A stretch of 11,602 bases of DNA, from NCBI GenBank assembly GCA_015662175.1, contig DQUR01000075.1, forward strand, positions 1 through 11,602. The letters are read 5' to 3'. The notes under the pieces are model-generated. The model had not been told where the DNA came from. It did not search any database and saw only the letters and a list, made by a program, of their open reading frames with translations. The position numbers and the translations under genes were made by a program. Each line of letters starts with the position of its first letter. The stretch's first letter is position 1. This document shows positions 6,573 through 11,602 of this stretch, piece after piece. This stretch comes from Thermococcus paralvinellae. GTDB lineage: Archaea > Methanobacteriota_B > Thermococci > Thermococcales > Thermococcaceae.

Positions 6573-7177
6573 GGGAATACAACGTTGTTATCACGGGTGT
6601 TGGAGGTCAGGGGATTCTTACAGCTGCCAACCTCCTGGGCTGGGCCGCCCTCCAAGCCGGTTACAAGGTAAGGGTTGGTGAGGTTCACGGAATGAGCCAG
6701 CGTTTCGGTAGCGTTATTGCCTATGTTAGATTCGGTGAAGATGTCTATGGTGCTATGGTTCCAGAAGGAAAAGCCGATGTTATCCTAGCCTTTGAACCGG
6801 TTGAGGCCTTAAGATACATCAATTACCTCAGAGAGGGTGGATTGGTTATAGCAAATTCAAATCCGATTCCACCGGTTCAGGTTTCAATGGGCCTGGCAAC
6901 ATATCCAAGCATGGAGGAGATCAAAAGGATTATAGAGGAGGACTTCAAGGGTAGGCTGATCACTTTAGATGCTGAAAAACTGGCCTTAGAAGCTGGGAAT
7001 GTTATCACAACAAACGTCGTCCTCATTGGGGCTTTAACCCAAACACCCGGTTTCCCATTGAGTGCCGAGCATGTTAAGGAAGTTATCAGGCTTAGCGTTC
7101 CAAGAAAGGCTGTTGATGTCAACATGAAGGCCTTCGAGCTTGGTGTTAAAGCCGCTAAGGAATTGCTTGGACTTTAA
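6569..7177 (+). CDS. iorB: Indolepyruvate:ferredoxin oxidoreductase, beta subunit
   Basis: Small subunit of the indolepyruvate ferredoxin oxidoreductase, forming an alpha2beta2 complex with IorA. It is the stand-alone version of the gamma-type domain of 2-oxoacid oxidoreductases. The 202-residue chain begins with the glycine-rich GVGGQG loop (10-15) and carries GMSQRFGS (41-48), both hallmarks of the family. The ATG lies in an ATGA overlap with the iorA stop, implying coupled translation and equal stoichiometry; only a weak GGAGAG precedes it. It ends the acdA-iorA-iorB operon and is followed by a strong T-rich stop signal. Part of this sequence recurs as a decayed copy at 7544-7947. Confidence 0.96.
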   Translation: MREYNVVITGVGGQGILTAANLLGWAALQAGYKVRVGEVHGMSQRFGSVIAYVRFGEDVYGAMVPEGKADVILAFEPVEALRYINYLREGGLVIANSNPIPPVQVSMGLATYPSMEEIKRIIEEDFKGRLITLDAEKLALEAGNVITTNVVLIGALTQTPGFPLSAEHVKEVIRLSVPRKAVDVNMKAFELGVKAAKELLGL

Positions 7178-7179
7178 AT

Positions 7180-7193
7180 CTTTTTATTTTTTC
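7180..7193 (+). terminator. T-rich terminator of the acdA-iorAB operon
   Basis: Five or more T, then A, then six T follow the iorB stop codon by a few bases with no stem-loop, typical of archaeal termination. Confidence 0.55.
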
Positions 7194-7238
7194 CACAATT
7201 CCCTTCTAGAAGTTTATTTCTTTTGAAAAGGTTAATAA

Positions 7239-7500
7239 GTTAAGTTCGAGGTATTCTTCACGTGGTTTGATGGTTTAGGGTCGTCAACTTTCATTAGGGT
7301 TGTTTTTACACGGATGATCTCAGCTTTATTTTCTGTAACTGGCCAAGGCTATGATAGCTTTGAATACTGGGCATCAGGTTGCATAATGGGAGTATTGAAT
7401 ACTAAAGTCAATGAACTGGAATGGATAGGAAACTTATGGCTTGTCTTTTAGTCTCAGCTTATTGACTGGCTTTTCGGGTAACGATCACATGTTACTACCT
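7239..7500 (+). pseudogene. Decayed coding remnant, possibly C-terminal part of an aldehyde ferredoxin oxidoreductase
   Basis: A frame is open without a start codon from 7239 to the TAG at 7449-7451. It reads coding-like peptide including FTRMISALFSVTGQGYD and SFEYWASGCIMGVLN. The pattern of a short helix, then TG-x-x-YD, then an aromatic/acidic stretch, then G-x-x-I-x-x-x-x-x-x-N resembles the C-terminal region of tungsten aldehyde ferredoxin oxidoreductases (AALGWDFTTEDYLKIGERI in the P. furiosus enzyme, from memory). In another frame right after the stop, GNDHMLLPTKQSM (7477 on) resembles the following DDTLPKRFLEEPM segment. This would mean a large 5' loss, a frameshift and a stop. The link to that family is weak and made by eye. 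It directly precedes the iorB-like remnant, as if the two were once one operon. Confidence 0.4.
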
Positions 7501-7543
7501 ACCAAACAGTCCATGGTTACCAATGAAGTTGCAAATAACGTTG

Positions 7544-7947
7544 ATGGAGTTCAATCTTATCATAGCGGGGGTTGGGGTCAAGAGGGTTAACGCTCTCAAG
7601 AATAATTTGGAAGTGCCGCGATGCATAAGGGTTATCGGGTCAGAATAGGGAAAACACTTGGCATGAGTTAGCGATATGGTAGCTCACTCTTTAAGAAATG
7701 TAGGTTTTTAAGTAGAAAAAGCCATGCAATTGTTAATTCATACCCGATACACACAGTTACAATCCTGGTGGGAAAGGAAAAATATAGGGTTTAAACGATG
7801 CACTCTCGAATGTTTGCCCTGTTGATGTGCTCAACTTCCAAGAGATAGCAGATAAAATAAACCCTCTGAAGTCTTAAAGAAAAACTCTGGGGAATTAACT
7901 TCAGGGCTCTTGAAAAGGGTATAAAATTAATCCACTTCTTCTCATAA
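7544..7947 (+). pseudogene. Degenerate second iorB-like gene
   Basis: Pieces of an IorB homologue appear in order across three frames. MEFNLIIAGVG starts at 7544. The frame then slips back by one at the G run 7574-7577, as if one G of GVGGQ were lost, and continues as GQEG. Next comes AAMHKGYRVRIGKTLGMS (7615-7668), followed by a TAG at 7669 exactly where the conserved Gln of GMSQRxGS belongs, then RYGS. After an internal deletion of roughly 30 or more codons, VNSYPIHTVTILVGKEKY follows (7732-7785). A shifted frame reads NDALSNVCPVDVLNFQEIAD (7794 on), and a third frame reads INFRALEKGIK (7894-7926). Further stops lie at 7588, 7603 and 7792. The sequence differs from the intact iorB next door, so it is a diverged paralogue, not a recent copy. 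Confidence 0.85.
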
Positions 7948-7948
7948 T

Positions 7949-7974
7949 CTTTATATACCCAACAAATCTATATA
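7949..7974 (+). promoter_or_regulatory. Tandem TATA boxes before the PhoU-family gene
   Basis: CTTTATATA (7949-7957) and CTATATA (7968-7974) lie 19 bases apart. They predict RNA starts near 7980 and 8000, so the leader before the ATG at 8073 would be about 70-90 bases, long for Thermococcales. Confidence 0.5.
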
Positions 7975-8009
7975 GGCACTGACTACCAATAATTCCAACA
8001 TTGGTAAAA

Positions 8010-8057
8010 ATTATGGTTAAATTATGGTTATACAGTCCAAATAAGGCATTTGCAAAT
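8010..8057 (+). promoter_or_regulatory. Direct repeats and palindrome in the PhoU-family leader
   Basis: ATTATGGTTA occurs twice in tandem (8010-8019 and 8021-8030). Further on is the perfect 10-base palindrome ATTTGCAAAT (8048-8057), four bases before the ribosome-binding site. These could be binding sites for the AbrB-like domain encoded next (autoregulation), but that is inference only. Confidence 0.3.
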
Positions 8058-8072
8058 CTTGAGGTGAAGGGG

Positions 8073-8987
8073 ATGGAGTTTAGAAAAATTCAATTTACTG
8101 GTAGAAGCTCCTACATAATCTCCCTCCCAAAAAAATGGATTAGGGAAAACAACCTGAAGCAGGGGGATGTTGTACCGCTGGTCATTAATCCTGATGGTTC
8201 GATAACAATATTCCCAAAGGAACCCAAGGAGATCAGTGAAAAGAAAGAGCTAATAATCTCCGAGGAGTATTCGCCAGATATGGCTGTCAGACTAATTATT
8301 TCAGCATATATTCAAGGGTACGATGTTCTTGAAGTTAGATTTACAAAAGAGTTGCCTCACTACAAAGTCAAAATTAGGAAGGTACTTCAAAGCCTGCCGG
8401 GAGTGGAAATAATACTCGATGAACCCACAAGGATAGTTGGTAAAAGCCTGCTTGCCGATGAGGAAATAAACCTTAGAGAGATACTGGAGAGGATAAACTC
8501 AATAATAGTCTCAATGCTTGAGGACCTATACTCCATGAAAAAATCCCAGACAAAAGAGTTAATCCGGGATATCAATGACCTTGAAAACGAGCTTGATAGA
8601 TTCTACTTCCTCACAATTAGGGCTGTCAATAAGATACTCTCTAAGAGAAGTTTACTTGAAGAAAGTGGGATCGTCAAGAGAAGCTTTGATCTAATTGGGA
8701 TTCTATTCATAGTTCGCAACATTGAAAGAATTGGAGACCACATCATCAGGATTGCCGAGAACTTTGACGACGACATTGAGATTGAGTACATAAAAGAGAT
8801 GTACATTGAAATGCTCAGTCAAATAGCCAAAAGGGATCTGAAGAAAATAGACTCTCTCATGCTTGTCCTGAAGAAAAAAATCAGACAAATTGACTACAAA
8901 AAGTCCATCGCAATGGATAGCTATCGCAGAATTCTCGAATACCTGGAGAATATAGGTGAGACAATAATCAACATGGCCTTAAGCTAA
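8073..8987 (+). CDS. PhoU-family regulator with N-terminal AbrB-like domain
   Basis: From the ATG at 8073 the protein has 304 residues. The N-terminus EFRKIQFTGRSSYIISLPKK (2-21) followed by LKQGD and a beta-rich run to about residue 47 is the SpoVT/AbrB swapped-hairpin DNA-binding fold. A short alpha/beta linker follows, then a long helical PhoU-like region (about 130-300) with acidic/arginine repeats such as DLENELDRFYFL and NIERIGDHIIRIAENF. PhoU proteins control phosphate uptake; this archaeal fusion is annotated as a phosphate uptake or transcription regulator, and I infer DNA binding from the first domain. The start is set by GAGGTGA (8061-8067), five bases upstream. An in-frame extension back to the TTG at 8001 would precede the domain start and is rejected. 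No Pst transport genes are nearby. Confidence 0.88.
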   Translation: MEFRKIQFTGRSSYIISLPKKWIRENNLKQGDVVPLVINPDGSITIFPKEPKEISEKKELIISEEYSPDMAVRLIISAYIQGYDVLEVRFTKELPHYKVKIRKVLQSLPGVEIILDEPTRIVGKSLLADEEINLREILERINSIIVSMLEDLYSMKKSQTKELIRDINDLENELDRFYFLTIRAVNKILSKRSLLEESGIVKRSFDLIGILFIVRNIERIGDHIIRIAENFDDDIEIEYIKEMYIEMLSQIAKRDLKKIDSLMLVLKKKIRQIDYKKSIAMDSYRRILEYLENIGETIINMALS

Positions 8988-9008
8988 ATATCTTCTCGCT
9001 TCCACAAC

Positions 9009-9014
9009 TTTTTT
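9009..9014 (+). terminator. T-run after the PhoU-family gene
   Basis: Six T occur 22 bases after the stop codon, in the short gap before the asparaginase gene. It is a possible archaeal terminator with no stem-loop. Confidence 0.35.
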
Positions 9015-9050
9015 AACATTTTCAAACTCATTAAATAGAGGTGGTTTTTG

Positions 9051-9971
9051 ATGATTGCGATTATCGTTCATGGTGGAGCAGGGACCATCAAAAAAGAAGA
9101 GAAAATTCCAAAGGCCATTGAAGGTGTGAAAGAGGCAGCCTTAGCAGGTTGGAAAGAACTTAAGAAGGGCTCAGCATTGGATGCCGTTGAAGAGGCTATT
9201 AAATCTTTAGAGGACAATCCGATCTTTAATGCCGGCACGGGTAGTGTGCTAACTTTAGATGGCAAAGTCGAAATGGATGCTGCCATCATGAGGGGCAAGA
9301 CCCTTGAGGCCGGAGCTGTTGCCAGCATATGGGGGGTTAAAAATCCAATAAGTGTTGCAAGGAAAGTCATGGAAAAAACCGACCATGTTCTTTTGGTGGG
9401 GGAGGGGGCTGTTAAATTTGCCCGTATAATGGGTTTTGATGAGTATAACCCAATAACTGAAGAGAGGAGGGAACAATGGAAAAAGCTCAGGGAAAAATTA
9501 CTCAAAGAGGGTACAATTCCATACTGGAAGAAAATCAGCGAGCTAATCAAAGAATACCCCGAGGTCTTAAGGAGCACAGTCGGAGCCGTTGCCTTTGATG
9601 GAGAGGAGGCTGTCGCTGGAACTTCAACGGGAGGAGTCTTTTTAAAGATGTTTGGCAGGGTTGGGGATACGCCAATAATTGGTGCCGGGACCTATGCTAA
9701 TGAATTCGCTGGAGCATCCTGCACAGGACTTGGTGAGGTTGCCATAAAGCTTTCTTTGGCCAAAACGTCAGTTGACTTTGTTAGGCTTGGATTGAATGCA
9801 CAGAAGGCAAGTGAAGCCGCGATTGAATTAGCAACCAAATACTTTGGAAAAGACACCATGGGGATAATCATGATTGACCGTGAAGGGAATGTGGGATTTG
9901 CAAAGAACACAAAACACATGAGCATTGCATATTTGAAGGAGGGAATGAATGAACCATTTGCAGGGATATGA
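9051..9971 (+). CDS. Plant-type L-asparaginase / isoaspartyl peptidase
   Basis: Ntn-hydrolase that hydrolyses L-asparagine, and usually beta-aspartyl peptides, after self-cleavage into alpha and beta chains. From the ATG at 9051 (306 residues) the hallmarks are IVHGGAGT (5-12), FNAGTGSVLT (59-68), EMDAAIM (74-80) and the cleavage site STVGAVAFDG. Thr176 is the predicted new N-terminal nucleophile, followed by TSTGG (191-195). GAGGTGG (9038-9044) lies six bases before this ATG, so the TTG at 9048 is not the start. It matches in type and length the T. kodakarensis enzyme TK2246 (from memory). Its stop overlaps the MFS transporter start by ATGA. The role would be nitrogen and peptide catabolism or repair of isoaspartyl residues, which form fast at high temperature. 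Confidence 0.95.
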   Translation: MIAIIVHGGAGTIKKEEKIPKAIEGVKEAALAGWKELKKGSALDAVEEAIKSLEDNPIFNAGTGSVLTLDGKVEMDAAIMRGKTLEAGAVASIWGVKNPISVARKVMEKTDHVLLVGEGAVKFARIMGFDEYNPITEERREQWKKLREKLLKEGTIPYWKKISELIKEYPEVLRSTVGAVAFDGEEAVAGTSTGGVFLKMFGRVGDTPIIGAGTYANEFAGASCTGLGEVAIKLSLAKTSVDFVRLGLNAQKASEAAIELATKYFGKDTMGIIMIDREGNVGFAKNTKHMSIAYLKEGMNEPFAGI

Positions 9972-11149
9972 CTATGACATTGAGAGAATTTTCAAGAGAT
10001 ATCTGGTTGCTACACTTATCAACATTTTTCTTCTTCCTTGGCATTACAATAGTTTCCCCCCTGATTTCCCCTCTGGCAATTCTGCTGGGAGCAACTCCCC
10101 TCGTAGTGGGTTCAATAGCTTCAGTCTCCTCAGTAGTTTCATTCTTCTTAAAGCCCCTTGGAGGATTTCTCGGAGACCGGGGATGGAAGTTTCAGGTCAT
10201 GATGCTAGGTAGCATTTTAGGTGCACTTGCTGGGGTTTTTTACATAATCTCCGTCTCACTTGAGAATTTGACCATATTTGCAATTGGAAGAGGGATTCAC
10301 GGTTTTGCAATGGCTCTTTTCTTTCCTTCTTCGCTTGCAACAGCAATTGAGTTAGCCCCTAGAGGTAGGGTGGGAGAGACTCTTGGATGGCGTGGGATGA
10401 TGTTTTCTTCCAGCAACTTAATTGGTCCAGCAGTTGGAGGGTTTGTTGCTGATTATTTTGGCTTCCAATCAGCTTTCATCTTTACAATATTGCTATCTCT
10501 AATTGCAGCGGGTTTTGTATCGACGGCATACAGAACCAACCAAAAGAGGAACAGGCAAAAAAAGACAGAAACTTCCGAAAATGTTTCATATCGTTTACTC
10601 CTAAATCCATTCTTTATTGCAGCAAGTCTGGCTTTACTTTTGCTCTCGCTTGCATATAGTGGAATGTTCACATTTCTTCCAGCATTGTACAAAGTCCTGG
10701 GGCTGGGCACAAGTGCCTTCGGAGTATATGCCAGTATAATGGGTGGCTTTAGTTTACTCACGAGAGTCTTTGGGGGAAGAGAAGCTGATAAGAGGGGTCC
10801 AATTCCCGTTGCAACTTTCGGATTTTTACTGCTTCTACTTGCCTACACCATGCTATCCTTAAATCCAACTCCACCCTCGGCATATTTAAGTGCGATTCCT
10901 CTAGGAATGGGCTTTGGTTTTGCCGTTCCCTCGCTCCAAATGATGGCATTAGTCAAGCTTCCACAGAGGATTAGAACTTTTGGCTCAAGTATTTACACAA
11001 TGTTCTTCGATCTCGGCTATTTAGCTGGACCACTGATATTTGGATACATTGCTCAGCTAAAAAACAGCTATGAAGTGATTTTTCCAATGTTTCCACTGGT
11101 TATAATCTTATCACTAATCCTTCTCCAACTCCCAAGGTTTTTAAGTTAA
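9968..11149 (+). CDS. Major facilitator superfamily transporter
   Basis: Integral membrane transporter of 393 residues with about 12 predicted hydrophobic helices in two halves. A polar loop rich in Lys/Arg/Gln (about residues 195-212) lies between them. The MFS motif A appears after helix 2 as GGFLGDRGWK (residues 64-73), and a related READKRGP follows the corresponding helix of the second half. The substrate cannot be read from the sequence; drug or metabolite efflux and uptake are both possible. The ATG at 9968 overlaps the asparaginase stop, so the two are translationally coupled; the ATG at 9974 is an alternative. The radical SAM gene starts 27 bases after its stop. Linkage to asparaginase and a probable lipoyl synthase subunit gives no clear substrate. 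Confidence 0.9.
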   Translation: MTMTLREFSRDIWLLHLSTFFFFLGITIVSPLISPLAILLGATPLVVGSIASVSSVVSFFLKPLGGFLGDRGWKFQVMMLGSILGALAGVFYIISVSLENLTIFAIGRGIHGFAMALFFPSSLATAIELAPRGRVGETLGWRGMMFSSSNLIGPAVGGFVADYFGFQSAFIFTILLSLIAAGFVSTAYRTNQKRNRQKKTETSENVSYRLLLNPFFIAASLALLLLSLAYSGMFTFLPALYKVLGLGTSAFGVYASIMGGFSLLTRVFGGREADKRGPIPVATFGFLLLLLAYTMLSLNPTPPSAYLSAIPLGMGFGFAVPSLQMMALVKLPQRIRTFGSSIYTMFFDLGYLAGPLIFGYIAQLKNSYEVIFPMFPLVIILSLILLQLPRFLS

Positions 11150-11176
11150 GGGAACTAAGCAAAAACGGTGCGGGTA

Positions 11177-11602
11177 ATGCTCATCAGGGTCTCATATGGG
11201 ACTGCTATTGCAATGGGCCTGATAAAAGCAAAGATGCTCACAAGGCCAACCACAGCATATTTAATGGTTTATCATAACGGGAGGTGCATAAACAACTGTG
11301 CTTTCTGTCCACAGGCGAGAGAGAGCAGGGCAGATTTAAAGAAGCTCTCGAGGGTAACATGGCCAACCTTTGACCTCAGAACTGTTCTTGAAAAGTTAAA
11401 GAATGGAAAATTTGCAAGGATATGCCTACAAACCGTTAATTATGAAAGCCTGGAAGAGGATGTATTAGCACTTCTTGGGGCTTTTTACAGTCTGAATTTG
11501 CCAATATCTGTGTCCATAACTCCAGTTGATAGGAATTATCTCGAGAAGTTTAAAGAGCTCGGTGTTGATTATATCGGTGTCGGATTGGATGTTGCATCTG
11601 AA
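11177..11602 (+). CDS. Radical SAM protein, partial; probable LipS2-type lipoyl synthase subunit
   Basis: The frame is open from the ATG at 11177 to the window end (142 codons, no stop), so only the N-terminal part is present. It carries the radical SAM cluster motif C-X3-C-X2-C as CINNCAFC (Cys37, Cys41, Cys44). TTAYLMVYHNGR lies before it and a beta/alpha barrel pattern after it (ARICLQTVNYES, PISVSITPVD, VDYIGVGLDVASE). GGTG (11167-11170) lies six bases upstream; the GTG at 11168 is an alternative start. Such proteins were once labelled biotin-synthase-like. In T. kodakarensis TK2248, two genes after the asparaginase TK2246, was shown with TK2109 to form a two-protein lipoyl synthase (from memory). 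The same order here makes LipS2 the best guess; another radical SAM function remains possible. Confidence 0.8.
   Translation, partial: MLIRVSYGTAIAMGLIKAKMLTRPTTAYLMVYHNGRCINNCAFCPQARESRADLKKLSRVTWPTFDLRTVLEKLKNGKFARICLQTVNYESLEEDVLALLGAFYSLNLPISVSITPVDRNYLEKFKELGVDYIGVGLDVASE

Noticed and set aside
7471..7590. Third-frame peptide ending SYHSGGWGQEG that looks like the end of an aldehyde oxidoreductase
   Set aside because: The same bases are explained much better by the iorB-like frames; the Trp/Gly-rich likeness is probably chance.
8001..8072. N-terminal extension of the PhoU-family protein from a TTG at 8001
   Set aside because: The AbrB-like fold begins at the ATG at 8073, which has a perfect ribosome-binding site; the extension covers leader repeats.
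9068..9577. 169-codon open frame on the minus strand inside the asparaginase gene
   Set aside because: It is antisense to a clear, intact gene, is rich in Ser/Pro/Leu as expected for a shadow frame, and shows no family motif.

Overview
This window comes from a hyperthermophilic archaeon of the order Thermococcales (Thermococcus/Pyrococcus group). The evidence is protein content (diphthine synthase, ADP-forming acyl-CoA synthetase alpha subunit, indolepyruvate ferredoxin oxidoreductase, plant-type asparaginase), archaeal BRE/TATA promoters, strong GGAGGTGA-type ribosome-binding sites and tight ATGA gene overlaps. No insertion sequence, CRISPR array or integrase is visible.

Layout. (1) 1-1285: dph5, then tRNA-Val(CAC) with its own TATA box, a 47-residue C2H2 zinc-finger gene missed by a minimum-length ORF cut-off, and a candidate C/D box guide RNA in the gap before the next gene. 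(2) 1286-3029, minus strand: a UPF0173 metallo-beta-lactamase-fold hydrolase, followed by a membrane protein with an outside domain resembling cell-wall-binding repeat 2 and an inside winged-helix DNA-binding domain. (3) 3030-3254: a divergent intergenic region with a promoter on each side and dyad or repeated motifs between them. (4) 3255-7177: a three-gene operon, acdA-iorA-iorB. The two Ior subunits oxidise aryl-pyruvates (from Trp, Phe, Tyr) to aryl-acetyl-CoA with ferredoxin as acceptor. The Acd alpha subunit, with a beta subunit not encoded here, converts the CoA ester to the acid while making ATP or GTP. (5) 7178-7948: a stretch without an intact gene. It holds decayed coding sequence: a clear remnant of a second iorB-like gene, preceded by a weaker match to the C-terminal part of a tungsten aldehyde ferredoxin oxidoreductase. 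(6) 8073-8987: a PhoU-family regulator with an N-terminal AbrB-like DNA-binding domain and a long leader. (7) 9051-11602: plant-type L-asparaginase, an MFS transporter overlapping it by ATGA, and the start of a radical SAM protein that runs off the window and is probably the LipS2-type subunit of archaeal lipoyl synthase.

The central theme is peptide fermentation: amino acid breakdown (asparaginase, Ior, Acd) with ferredoxin-linked energy capture. The least ordinary items are the decayed oxidoreductase genes next to iorB, the candidate guide RNA, and the membrane-anchored putative transcription regulator. I did not find a convincing wholly new defence or mobile system.
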